Shown one piece after another: positions 1 to 7,498 of a stretch of DNA of 13,280 nucleotides (position 1 is the stretch's first letter; the number at the start of each line of letters is the position of its first letter). Under the pieces are notes generated by a model that worked only from the letters and a program-made list of their open reading frames with translations, had not been told where the DNA came from and made no database searches. A program made the position numbers and the translations under genes. Origin of the DNA: CAZVWV01 sp964631745 (GTDB taxonomy: Bacteria; Bdellovibrionota_C; UBA2361; JBGSMV01); contig CAZVWV010000114.1 in the NCBI GenBank assembly GCA_964631745.1, forward strand, positions 1 through 13,280, read 5' to 3'.

Positions 1-5
1 GGGTC

Positions 6-87
6 TTTAACCACGGAGGCCACGGGGAACACGGAGAAAACATTGAGGATTTCTATCTCAGTGACCTCAGTGTTTTCCGTGGTTAAA
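6..87. repeat. CACGGAG-type imperfect palindrome
   Basis: The outer arms TTTAACCACGGA (6-17) and TCCGTGGTTAAA (76-87) are exact inverted repeats. Inside them, further CACGGAG / CTCAGTG units continue the dyad imperfectly, so each half reads as a degenerate run of CACNGAG units. This is the style of extragenic palindrome seen repeatedly in many bacterial genomes. An open frame crosses it but is a by-product of the repeat. Only five bases lie to its left in the window, so flanking duplications cannot be assessed. Confidence 0.75.
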
Positions 88-153
88 TTCAAATCGCGGC
101 AACTACAAATTCCTGTTTTTCCTTTTGAAATCAAGAATTTACGGCATCACCGC

Positions 154-307
154 GTAATTGCTCATAAACCCAGGGTAGTTTCTTGCTCCGTGTATCTCCG
201 TGACCTCAGTGGTAAAAAATTCTTAATATTTTCACCACTGAGATCACGGAGATACACGGAGTGGGCCAATTCTCACCCGGCGTTACCCGGAGTTAATGAG
301 TAGGTAC
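154..307. mobile_element. MITE-like element, 154 bp, 8-bp target duplication
   Basis: The element begins GTAATTGCTCATAAACCC at 154, and its right end (286-307), read in reverse, begins GTACCTACTCATTAAC. The two 22-bp ends match at 16 positions. Immediately outside lie perfect 8-bp direct repeats ATCACCGC at 146-153 and 308-315. The left terminus matches the left terminus of the element at 11237-11486 at 21 of 22 positions, so both belong to one family. There is no coding capacity; the centre is a long palindrome (186-261). A GTA end with 8-bp duplications recalls IS66-family insertion sequences, which would supply transposase in trans, but that assignment is inference. Confidence 0.85.
186..261. 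repeat. 28-bp inverted repeat inside the first MITE
   Basis: Positions 186-213 (CTCCGTG...CAGTGGT) pair with 234-261 (ACCACTGAG...CACGGAG) at 27 of 28 positions, around a 20-nt AT-rich loop (214-233). As RNA or single-stranded DNA this would be a very stable hairpin. It uses the same CACGGAG vocabulary as the palindrome at 6-87 but with its arms turned inside out, the ACCAC end lying next to the loop. It could be MITE cargo, a repeat that invaded the MITE, or a strong transcription barrier. Confidence 0.9.
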
Positions 308-499
308 ATCACCGCCACCTTTCTACCGGACCCGCATGATAGCTGAATAGATTTTGCATCTATAGGCCGGTAATATCGCAGTACGGCTGTGCCTTGCCCA
401 TATTGATCGCATCCAGTCCGTCCACCCACTCATCTAATCCGAGTTGAATTTTCCCCGGAAGAAAAAACCCGAAACTGTCTCTAAACGCACAGGAAATAT

Positions 500-1792
500 A
501 TGAAAGATTGGATCTCACGGGCCGTAACGGCCGATGAAGTAGTAGCTCACATTAAGAGCGGTGATAATGTCTTCTTACACGGCGCATCCGCCACGCCGCA
601 CCCTCTGATAGAAGCCATGGTTAGGCGTGACGACCTGCGCGATGTGGAGCTCTACCATCTGCACCTCACGGGGGACGCGCCTTTTACGCGACCGGAATTT
701 GCCGGGCGCTTTCACTCTAATTCGCTATTTACCGGGGCTCCCTTGCGAGAACCGATCGCGCAGGGGCGCGCAGAATTTATTCCAATTTTTCTCTCCGATA
801 TTCCGGCGCTCTTTACCAGCAAGGCTGTGCCCTTGGATTGCGCTATGCTGCAGCTCTCCCCGCCCGATCAACACGGGAACTGTTCGCTTGGCACCTCGGT
901 GGATGCATCCTTAGCGGCGGCGGAATCGAGCTCGACCATACTGGCCGAAATTAATGAGCAGATGCCGCGCACTCTTGGTAACACCACCGTTCCGATCACT
1001 CGCGTGCGCGCCTTTACGTTAACAAATCGGCCACTTTCGGAACATCCGCGCACAGCGCCCAGCGTCGTGGAAGAGACCATCGCCGATTATATCGCCGATC
1101 TAGTAGAGGACGGCTCCACTCTGCAGATGGGGATTGGGAGCATCCCTGACGCGGTCTTGGCGCGCCTTACCCGCAAGCGCGATTTGGGTATTCATACCGA
1201 GATGTTTTCAGACGGTATCGTAGACTTAGTGAACGTTGGTGCAATCACAAATCGTCTTAAGGCCGTTCACCCTGGGCGTTCCGTGGTGAGCTTCGTGACC
1301 GGCACAAAAGCGGTCTTCGATTTTGTGAATAATAATCCGCTCACAGAATTTCACCCCTGCGACCGCACCAATGACACCGCCATGATTCGTAAGAATCCGA
1401 AGGTCGTCGCGATCAACTCCGCTTTGCAAATAGATATCTCAGGTCAGGTAGTGGCCGATTCGCTAGGATACAAGATTTATTCAGGCATCGGGGGGCAGAT
1501 GGACTTCATCCGCGGAGCGGCTTTGTCGGAGGGCGGAAAACCTATCATAGCCCTACCTTCAACGGCCTCGGGCGGAAAAATCTCGCGTATCGTGCCGTGT
1601 TGCAGTCCTGGAGCCGGAGTGGTAACTACTCGCGGGCATGTGCATTGGGTGGTGACTGAATACGGAGCGGTAAATTTGCACGGTAAATCTCTCTCAAAAC
1701 GGGCGGCGCTGTTGATCTCTATCGCCCATCCGGATTTTCGAGAACGCTTAAAAGAGGAATTCTCTCAGATTAGAAAGCGTACCCTAGAGTAA
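500..1792 (+). CDS. Acetyl-CoA hydrolase / 4-hydroxybutyrate-type CoA-transferase
   Basis: This 430-residue protein belongs to the acetyl-CoA hydrolase/transferase family (Cat1/Cat2, 4-hydroxybutyrate CoA-transferase type), whose members move CoA between acyl groups or hydrolyse acetyl-CoA in the cytoplasm. The N-terminal half has the SPPDQHG segment followed by CSLGTSVD. The GIGSIPD loop is at 211-217. The presumed catalytic glutamate is E234 in HTEMFSDG. The CoA-proximal GGQMDF is at 331-336, followed by ALPSTASGGKISRIVP and VVTEYGAVNLHGK near the end. Length is normal and nothing is missing. AGGAA lies 8 nt before the ATG. It stands alone, between repeat DNA and the tRNAs. Family assignment is secure; the substrate (acetate, butyrate, 4-hydroxybutyrate or other) cannot be decided. 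Confidence 0.93.
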   Translation: MKDWISRAVTADEVVAHIKSGDNVFLHGASATPHPLIEAMVRRDDLRDVELYHLHLTGDAPFTRPEFAGRFHSNSLFTGAPLREPIAQGRAEFIPIFLSDIPALFTSKAVPLDCAMLQLSPPDQHGNCSLGTSVDASLAAAESSSTILAEINEQMPRTLGNTTVPITRVRAFTLTNRPLSEHPRTAPSVVEETIADYIADLVEDGSTLQMGIGSIPDAVLARLTRKRDLGIHTEMFSDGIVDLVNVGAITNRLKAVHPGRSVVSFVTGTKAVFDFVNNNPLTEFHPCDRTNDTAMIRKNPKVVAINSALQIDISGQVVADSLGYKIYSGIGGQMDFIRGAALSEGGKPIIALPSTASGGKISRIVPCCSPGAGVVTTRGHVHWVVTEYGAVNLHGKSLSKRAALLISIAHPDFRERLKEEFSQIRKRTLE

Positions 1793-1934
1793 TAATCTGG
1801 GATGGAAGTTCGTGGTCCTGAAGAGAAGCTATTCAGGGTGCCGACAAGAAAGGCGAGCGTGAGAGAAGCATGAGAACCGGTCTCGTATGTGCCGGCCCGG
1901 CGCGTCAGGCTAAGAATCAAGCTAAGAAATAATA

Positions 1935-2007
1935 TGACCCCAAGGGGACTCGAACCCCTGTTTCCGGCGTGAGAGGCCAGCGTCCTAGGCCACTAGACGA
2001 TGGGGCC
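1935..2007 (-). tRNA. tRNA-Glu (anticodon CTC)
   Basis: Read on the minus strand it starts GGCCCCATCGTCTAG and ends TGGGGTCA. The acceptor stem GGCCCCA pairs with TGGGGTC (one G-T pair), the discriminator is A, and the T-arm AGGGG-TTCGAGT-CCCCT is perfect. The anticodon stem CTGGC/GCCGG encloses the loop CTCTCAC, giving anticodon CTC for GAG codons. Length is 73 nt; CCA is not encoded (ATA follows). It converges on the upstream CoA-transferase gene and diverges from tRNA-Gln. Confidence 0.95.
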
Positions 2008-2033
2008 ACAATTCTCAGTCTCAAGAGAGGCCC

Positions 2034-2062
2034 AACATACCTGTAATATGAGATTTATTCAA
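2034..2062 (-). promoter_or_regulatory. Sigma-70-type promoter of tRNA-Glu
   Basis: On the minus strand, TTGAAT (2062-2057) is followed after exactly 17 nt by TATGTT (2039-2034). A start about 7 nt further on would fall near 2027, in a GC-rich stretch (GGGCC), as expected for stringently controlled stable RNA promoters, leaving a leader of about 20 nt before the tRNA at 2007. It mirrors the tRNA-Gln promoter base for base in position. Confidence 0.7.
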
Positions 2063-2094
2063 CTGTCCCCGGTCGGCCGTGGGGATGGTTGAAT
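2057..2094. repeat. Inverted repeat between the two tRNA promoters
   Basis: ATTCAACTGTCCCC (2057-2070) faces GGGGATGGTTGAAT (2081-2094) across a 10-nt centre. Twelve of the 14 positions are complementary and the other two would be G-U pairs in plus-strand RNA. Each outer end supplies the TTGAAT -35 box of one of the two divergent tRNA promoters. No T-run follows on either strand, so a terminator is unlikely; a mirrored promoter core or a shared regulator site fits better. Confidence 0.75.
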
Positions 2095-2117
2095 TGATCG
2101 CGCAAATTTACTAGCAT
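2089..2117 (+). promoter_or_regulatory. Sigma-70-type promoter of tRNA-Gln
   Basis: TTGAAT (2089-2094), a 17-nt spacer, and TAGCAT (2112-2117). A start near 2124 gives a leader of about 20 nt to the tRNA at 2145. Hexamers and spacing are the exact mirror image, around position 2075.5, of the tRNA-Glu promoter. Confidence 0.7.
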
Positions 2118-2144
2118 ACCCTGTCGTTTTCGTTCACTAAACAT

Positions 2145-2218
2145 TCGCCCGTGGTGTAATGGTAGCACGTCAGGTTCTGACCCTGAAAATCGAGGTTCGA
2201 GTCCTTGCGGGCGAACCA
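2145..2218 (+). tRNA. tRNA-Gln (anticodon CTG), CCA encoded
   Basis: The acceptor stem TCGCCCG pairs with CGGGCGA, followed by discriminator A and an encoded CCA (2216-2218). The anticodon stem TCAGG/CCTGA encloses TTCTGAC, giving anticodon CTG for CAG codons. The T-arm is CGAGG-TTCGAGT-CCTTG with one G-T pair. The mature body without CCA is 71 nt. Unlike the neighbouring tRNA-Glu, CCA is in the DNA. Both genes read G-ending codons of the Glu/Gln pair. Confidence 0.93.
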
Positions 2219-2222
2219 CTTA

Positions 2223-2237
2223 ATATAACTGTTATAT
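2223..2237. repeat. 15-bp AT-rich palindrome after tRNA-Gln
   Basis: ATATAAC-T-GTTATAT is a perfect dyad starting 5 nt after the tRNA CCA end. It could mark the 3' processing or termination region of the tRNA transcript, or an operator for the downstream lipoprotein gene. It has no T-run, so it is not a standard terminator. Confidence 0.4.
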
Positions 2238-2323
2238 GACTGTGCCACGGTACAGCTTGCTTGGCCCTGACTAGCAATCAAACAGGTTGTCTAACGCCTT
2301 TGTTCAGCCTAACTTAAACAGGT

Positions 2324-4138
2324 ATGCAAAAGCTGCCATTTACTCTAATTTTTGCCGCAACGACTCTCGGTTGTGCCGGGTCGTTTACACAATCGAATCC
2401 GTCGCAATTTGACGTTGAGATTCAGAATGCGCCTAAGATGAATGTCGATCCACAGATCGAGAAATCATCCAAGGCTATGCACAGTTTCTTAGTGGGCCAG
2501 TTGGCGTATGGTGATGAAAATTTTGAGCAGGCCTTAAAGAGTTTTAGTAAAGCCAGCGAATTGATGGATTCTCCGGAGCCCGCCCTGCATGTGCGTTTGG
2601 CTGAGCTTTACTTAAAGGAAGGCAAGTTAAAGGAAGCGCTTGAGGAGAGCAATAAAGCGCTTGAATCCGATCCGAATCAGTTCAAGTTACTCTTACTCAA
2701 GGCTGGAATTTTGGATTCACTAAAGCAGTTTTCCGATGCGGAACAGATTTATGTTTCGCTGATGGAAAAGAGACCGGAATCGATAGATGTTCCCATACTC
2801 CTGTCGGCTCTGTATTTAAAGAGTGGGCGCGTGGCAGAAGCTATCGCTTTGTTGGAAAAGGCCCATGAGCATGTGCCCGATGAGGTCCTGGTGAGCATCT
2901 TCCTGGCGCATGCTTATGAGGAGCGCGGGGACCTTGAGCATGCTGAAAAGATTCTTCAGTCTGTCTGGTTGGCCAGTCACAAAGGCAGCGAGATCGGGCT
3001 CGATTATGTCAGGATTTTGCTAAAAGGTCAGAAAAACGAGGCAGCCAGAAAGGTGTGTGAGGAGATCTTGGCTGTTGAGCCCGAGAATTTGCTGGTTAGG
3101 AGAGTCATAGGACAGATCATGATCGGCGAAAACAGACTTGATGATGCCCTAAAACACCTGCAAGAACTCGAACGTTTGGAAGATAACTCTGCTGAAACTC
3201 ACTTTAAGATTGCGCTGATTGAGATTCAGAAACAAAACTTAAAGAGTGCCGTGAATGAGCTTAACCTTGTTCTGGCTCAGGAACCAGAGCATGAACAGGC
3301 GCGCTATTACCTGGCTTCCGTATATGCTGCTTCGAGCCGTCAGAAGGAGGCGCTAGAAGAGCTTCGTAAGATTAAATCCGATGGCGAAATGTTCGTGAAG
3401 TCGCGCATGTTCTCGGCTTTTCTTTACCGCCAGGGCAAAGATTTGGCGAATGCCGAGAAAGTTACGCGTGAGGCTTTAAAAGCCGACCCCGAAAACTTAA
3501 ACGTGATCACTTATCTTTTCGCAATTTTAAGGGAGGCTAAGAAACATAACGAAGCCTTGGCCTTTGCTAACGATGCCCTTAAAAAAGATGCGAACAGCGA
3601 GCGCTTGCTGTATCAGCGCGGAGTAGTGCTAAATGATTTGAAAAGAACGCCTGAAGCCATCGCCGACATGGAGAAGGTAGTTGAGATAAATCCACGGAAC
3701 TCAGATGCTTTAAATTACATCGCATACGGACTGCTGGAGGAGAACGGCGACTTGGAGCGAGCCGTTAAGCTAGTGAAGCAGGCGCTCGAAATTAAGGCTA
3801 ACGATGGTTATTACTTAGATACTTTGGGCTGGATTTATTTCAAGCAGGGGCTTTTTGCCGAGGCGGAGCCTTTGCTTGAGCAGGCGGTGAGTGCCACCGA
3901 GGAAGATCTGGTGGTGGTAGAACATTATGGGGACTGTCTTGCTAAGTTGGGTAGAGCCGACAAGGCCCTGGAGGTGTTTTCTCAGGCCATTGAGAGATCG
4001 GGAAACACCCTTGATTTGGAAGAGCAGGAGGCTCTATCCAGAATCAAGCGAAAGATTTCAGAACTTTCAAAATCGCGAACAACCATGGACTCTTTGAAGC
4101 CGTTGCCCGCTTCAGCGAACTACAAGAAAGACAAGTGA
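2324..4138 (+). CDS. Tetratricopeptide-repeat lipoprotein
   Basis: A 604-residue protein with a short hydrophobic signal ending in TLGC (Cys17), so probably a lipoprotein, although -3 is Thr rather than the usual Leu. A linker rich in Asn, Gln and Pro (20-50) leads into about fifteen TPR units running from about 54 to 562, with typical A-x-Y, G-x-x-x-x-A and NP/DP positions (for example 86-119, 426-459, 495-528). The tail 563-604 is charged and low in structure. The C-terminal repeats (ALNYIAYGL, YYLDTLGWIYFKQG, VVEHYGDCLAKLG) resemble the long TPR lipoproteins of deltaproteobacteria. TPR arrays are protein-binding scaffolds, so a role in assembling an envelope complex is likely, but the partner is unknown. 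It overlaps the next lipoprotein gene by 4 nt. Confidence 0.9.
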   Translation: MQKLPFTLIFAATTLGCAGSFTQSNPSQFDVEIQNAPKMNVDPQIEKSSKAMHSFLVGQLAYGDENFEQALKSFSKASELMDSPEPALHVRLAELYLKEGKLKEALEESNKALESDPNQFKLLLLKAGILDSLKQFSDAEQIYVSLMEKRPESIDVPILLSALYLKSGRVAEAIALLEKAHEHVPDEVLVSIFLAHAYEERGDLEHAEKILQSVWLASHKGSEIGLDYVRILLKGQKNEAARKVCEEILAVEPENLLVRRVIGQIMIGENRLDDALKHLQELERLEDNSAETHFKIALIEIQKQNLKSAVNELNLVLAQEPEHEQARYYLASVYAASSRQKEALEELRKIKSDGEMFVKSRMFSAFLYRQGKDLANAEKVTREALKADPENLNVITYLFAILREAKKHNEALAFANDALKKDANSERLLYQRGVVLNDLKRTPEAIADMEKVVEINPRNSDALNYIAYGLLEENGDLERAVKLVKQALEIKANDGYYLDTLGWIYFKQGLFAEAEPLLEQAVSATEEDLVVVEHYGDCLAKLGRADKALEVFSQAIERSGNTLDLEEQEALSRIKRKISELSKSRTTMDSLKPLPASANYKKDK

Positions 4139-4950
4139 AACGTCTAGTTATTTATCTGTTTTGTGTGTGCTGTGCCCAGGCTTTCGGGGGCTGTGTGCCG
4201 AAGGCAAAGCTCGAGCCAGGGGAAATGCCCCTTGATTATTCCGCCTCGCGCGTGGTGCTTGCCAAACTCTCTGAGAACGCTAAGCAGATAAAGAATGCAA
4301 AGGCGCTCTACCGCACTACCGTTTCTTACGACGGAAGCAGAAGCTCGTTTCGGTACTCGTTACTTTGCGCTCCTGAGAGTATGCGCTTGGAGATGCTGCC
4401 TTTGAATTCCGCTTATGCGCTAAGTATCGTGATCGTCAGAGACGGTAAGGCGCTTTTGCTCGACACGCAGGAGCGAAGCGCCCGTTTTGCCGTTTCCGCG
4501 CAGGAGTTGCTCAAACGAAATATCGGGTTTCCGCTGGGAATTGAAGAGCTGTGTGCCCATCTCTTAGGGAGGCCATCGCAACGCGAACTGCAAGAGATAT
4601 CTGATGCTGATATCGGCATGACAACCTTGTCGGACTCGGCTGCAGGCCTGGTTACAGAGCTAGTTATAGTGCGCCCGCATAATCATAAACTCAGCATCTC
4701 TTCCGCCTCCGGTTTGCTGAGTGCGATGGAGGTCTACTCTGAATTCACCGGGAAACTCGATCTCTCTGCAACCTTTGGAGCCGTAAAGTCTTTCGAAAGC
4801 GTGCAGGTGCCAACACAGGTGAGTTTTTCCCTAAGCAGCGTGGGTGCTTCGGTCAGCATGCAGTTGGTGGCGTTTGGCTCAGGCAAGGCCTTGGACCAAG
4901 CTCGCTTTAACTTGGAAATTCCCGCTGGGTATAAGCTATTGCCGGGATAA
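4135..4950 (+). CDS. LolB/DUF4292-like lipoprotein
   Basis: It starts at GTG inside GTGA, the stop of the preceding gene, so the two are almost certainly translationally coupled. The 271-residue product has a signal peptide with lipobox FGGC (Cys20). The mature part is predicted beta-rich: repeated segments such as FRYSLLCAPESMRLEML and IVIVRDGKALLLDTQ alternate like the strands of the LolA/LolB/DUF4292 half-barrel that handles lipids or lipoproteins. This fold assignment rests on pattern and pairing with a TPR lipoprotein, not on a diagnostic motif. Such proteins typically sit in the outer membrane facing the periplasm. It converges on the ABC permease gene with only 29 nt between stops. Confidence 0.75.
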   Translation: MKRLVIYLFCVCCAQAFGGCVPKAKLEPGEMPLDYSASRVVLAKLSENAKQIKNAKALYRTTVSYDGSRSSFRYSLLCAPESMRLEMLPLNSAYALSIVIVRDGKALLLDTQERSARFAVSAQELLKRNIGFPLGIEELCAHLLGRPSQRELQEISDADIGMTTLSDSAAGLVTELVIVRPHNHKLSISSASGLLSAMEVYSEFTGKLDLSATFGAVKSFESVQVPTQVSFSLSSVGASVSMQLVAFGSGKALDQARFNLEIPAGYKLLPG

Positions 4951-4979
4951 TTACGCCTGGGACCGGCGGAGCCCCAAAA

Positions 4980-6770
4980 CTACTTGCTGCGTTCAAGAAT
5001 TGCATTCTCCCCGGCCTTTAGAGCCCAGCGAGTAGCGGCATAGTTAACGTAAACCAGAAGCAGCGCGCTGCTGCCCACGCATAGGTACCAATTGGTGGCA
5101 GAGATGGAATAGCCGTAGTTTTTTAGTGTGCGCAAAAAAATCAGCACCGCCACCGGAATTAAGCTTATGCCTATTGTGATAGAGCTTGCCAGCATAAAGA
5201 GTAAACTTCCAAAGCTTGCAGCAAGTTGCGAGCTGTGTTCCCAATCGAAATTCGAGAAGACCGCGCCGAGTCCCACTGCCAGTCCTACTGCGCCGTAACA
5301 GAGGATCCAGCTGGTCATGGCGTTGACTAACACTATCTGCCAGGGCGCATCGATTGCGAGAGCACCAGAGCCGAATATGACGCTTGATATGAAGCAGATC
5401 GGAAATAGCCAGCACCAGAACTTTGCTCTCAAAACATCGTGCAGTTTGATGGGGGCGGATTGCAATATCCAGAATGATTGACCCTCTAGTGACATCGACG
5501 GAAACACAAAACGTGAGCAGATGGCTGTCACAATAAATGCGCCTAGCCCCACGTTGGCAAATATAAGAAAACCCTGCCAATAAGCGCGCGTGGCGCTAGG
5601 CAGGCCTTCAATGGCATGTAACATTCGAAAGTTGTAAAGATAAATTAGACAGAGTCCCAAAAGGAGTAGAAATTGTATGGCTTGGGCGATATCTCTTGTG
5701 AACATGCGTATCTCTTTGACCAATAGCGCGCGATATACTGAGTTGATCGGGTGCATGATCGACAAGACACGCTCCTGCGAACGTTTGCTGTTAACACAAA
5801 CCGAGACGCGGTTGTTACGGCTCTTTGTGAAAGCCTCGGCGTGAAAAAACCGGACCGTTAGATGCGCTACCGAAACGCAGGTAAGTGCAAATCCGAATAG
5901 GGGTGCTAGGTAGGTCCAGACGTTTTTCCCTGAACTTTCCAGAAGTTCTGCTGTGGCAACACCGGCCCAGTGCGATGGTATCCAGGACATCTGGGGCAGT
6001 GAAATAATGGCAAACACTTTTAAAAGTTCGTTTATGTCATTAAAGGTAGCAGCCGTTGGTGCCAGCATGCGAAGCGTCATGTAAACCAGGGCCACACAAA
6101 GCAGGAGTATCATCAGTACGATCTCTCGCGTTCTGGCGATAGGAATAACTCTCGCCATAATGGTGACCGCGATGATGCTGAGGGAAGACGGAATTACGAA
6201 GTAGGGAATCAGCGCCGCGGGTAAGATTGCGTAGTATGCGAACCCGGCATGGTACACCTGGCCGAAGGCCATCAGTGCAGGAACTGCAAATATGGCCGCC
6301 ATCCAGGAGGAGCTTAGTAGCACATCGCAGAAACGACCCCAGAAAAAGGTGAATGGCTTAATAGGGCTGGCTAATAATAACTCCAGGTCGCGCGAATTAT
6401 AGAATGAGCCCACGGCCGCTACCATATTAGAGAGAAATAGCATTAGAAGTAGCATTAGTAGGAGCATGTTAAGTGGCAGGCTCGGATGCAGATAGGCCAG
6501 CGCAGAATTTGCTCGTATCGCCAAAAGCGCAGAGGTAGTGCCCTTGAAGATGGCGTAAACTATACCGACCGAAAATATGGCAAGCACGATATCGCGGCCA
6601 AACTGGGTGCGTAAATTATAGTTGCCGCGGGCGTGATTCTTTAGGGCTAGCACCTTGGGCCGTAGAAGTAGGGGGAATAGGGAAGCTAACAGGGCAAACA
6701 TAAACTCCACCAGCACTGATTTTGAGCGCGCCGGCATCCCTTCTATCTGTGGAGTTGATGAGACGCTCAT
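4980..6770 (-). CDS. ABC transporter permease, large ABC-2 exporter type
   Basis: A 596-residue polytopic membrane protein with about a dozen hydrophobic helices (for example around 20-36, 60-78, 100-120, 180-206, 215-235, 364-382, 400-418, 450-470, 520-548, 563-580). Three cytoplasmic signatures recur in large bacterial ABC-2-like exporter permeases: RDLELLLASP near 127-136, KEIRMFTRD at 352-360, and SLEGQSFWILQSAP at 427-440. Its size suggests two fused permease halves. Its ATG overlaps the stop of the ATPase gene (ATGA, 4 nt), so the two make one transporter. Cargo is unknown. PF16949 (ABC_tran_2) is a likely family, not verified. Confidence 0.88.
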   Translation of the reverse strand: MSVSSTPQIEGMPARSKSVLVEFMFALLASLFPLLLRPKVLALKNHARGNYNLRTQFGRDIVLAIFSVGIVYAIFKGTTSALLAIRANSALAYLHPSLPLNMLLLMLLLMLFLSNMVAAVGSFYNSRDLELLLASPIKPFTFFWGRFCDVLLSSSWMAAIFAVPALMAFGQVYHAGFAYYAILPAALIPYFVIPSSLSIIAVTIMARVIPIARTREIVLMILLLCVALVYMTLRMLAPTAATFNDINELLKVFAIISLPQMSWIPSHWAGVATAELLESSGKNVWTYLAPLFGFALTCVSVAHLTVRFFHAEAFTKSRNNRVSVCVNSKRSQERVLSIMHPINSVYRALLVKEIRMFTRDIAQAIQFLLLLGLCLIYLYNFRMLHAIEGLPSATRAYWQGFLIFANVGLGAFIVTAICSRFVFPSMSLEGQSFWILQSAPIKLHDVLRAKFWCWLFPICFISSVIFGSGALAIDAPWQIVLVNAMTSWILCYGAVGLAVGLGAVFSNFDWEHSSQLAASFGSLLFMLASSITIGISLIPVAVLIFLRTLKNYGYSISATNWYLCVGSSALLLVYVNYAATRWALKAGENAILERSK

Positions 6771-7498
6771 ATGACTTCGCTAGTTGTAAGTTCGAGAAAG
6801 ATCTCTTCTAAGTTATAATCCGTGATCCCCATTCCGGCTTGAATCTCATCCAGTGTGCCAAGTTTGATAAGCGCGCCCTTGTTTATGATAGCGATTCTAT
6901 CGGCCACCTCTTCGGCTACGTTCAATGAATGCGTTGATAGGAATACGGTCTTGCCTGCACGCGCGTAGCGTTGAATGGCATCTTTAAGTAGTTTTGAGCC
7001 GTGGGGATCAAGACCGACCATGGGTTCGTCTAAGATTAGAATTTTGGGGTCGTGCACTAGGGCCGCGCAAGTCGCAAGCCTCTGCTTCATGCCGTGCGAA
7101 TAGCTCTCGGTCAGTTCATCTTGCCAGTCCAAAAGGCCATACTCTTCTAGTAGTTGATCTATGCGAGGATCGGCAACGCTTATGGGAACAGAGTAGAGCT
7201 CGCTCACGAAATATAAGAGCTCTCGCCCCGTTAATTTATTGTAAAGTTGTGGCCGGTCTGGCACGAAGCCCGTAATGCTTTTAGCGGAGATGGGGTCATC
7301 CACGATGTTGTGGCCTCCGATTGAAATCGATCCGGAAGTGGGGCGTAAAATTCCGGTCATCATTTTGATGGTGGTGGTCTTGCCCGCACCGTTTACCCCT
7401 AGAAATGCGAAGATTTCGCCCGATTGAATCTCCAGCGATAGATCGTTTACGGCGTTAAAATTGCCGAAGCGTTTGACAACGTTCTTAATGCTGATCAA
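6767..7498 (-). CDS. ABC transporter ATP-binding protein
   Basis: The 243-residue nucleotide-binding subunit of the inner-membrane transporter formed with the adjacent permease. Walker A GVNGAGKTT is at 34-42, the signature YSHGMKQRL at 133-141 (SHGMK where LSGGQ is usual), Walker B ILILDEP with E158, the D-loop GLDPHG, and the switch histidine H190. At the Q-loop the sequence is FVPDRPQLY, with Asp81 where Gln is usual, a variant shared by CcmA/EcsA-like exporters. The start is TTG at 7498; AGGAGG lies 5 nt upstream inside the end of the preceding gene, and no closer ATG is in frame with it. It overlaps the upstream gene by 14 nt and the downstream gene by 4 nt. Confidence 0.95.
   Translation of the reverse strand: MISIKNVVKRFGNFNAVNDLSLEIQSGEIFAFLGVNGAGKTTTIKMMTGILRPTSGSISIGGHNIVDDPISAKSITGFVPDRPQLYNKLTGRELLYFVSELYSVPISVADPRIDQLLEEYGLLDWQDELTESYSHGMKQRLATCAALVHDPKILILDEPMVGLDPHGSKLLKDAIQRYARAGKTVFLSTHSLNVAEEVADRIAIINKGALIKLGTLDEIQAGMGITDYNLEEIFLELTTSEVI

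Noticed and set aside
43..303. 86-codon open frame across the first 300 bases
   Set aside because: It runs through two palindromic repeats and a MITE; the translation (repeated VxSVYLRDLS-like pieces) is a by-product of the repeats and has no ribosome site.
1793..1934. Terminator or small RNA between the CoA-transferase gene and tRNA-Glu
   Set aside because: Small dyads (1817-1837, 1891-1901) occur but neither is followed by a T-run on the relevant strand and no promoter is apparent.
5044..5580. 178-codon open frame inside the ABC permease gene
   Set aside because: It overlaps a well-supported membrane protein on the same strand in another frame; its translation is Arg/Cys/His-rich without domain features.
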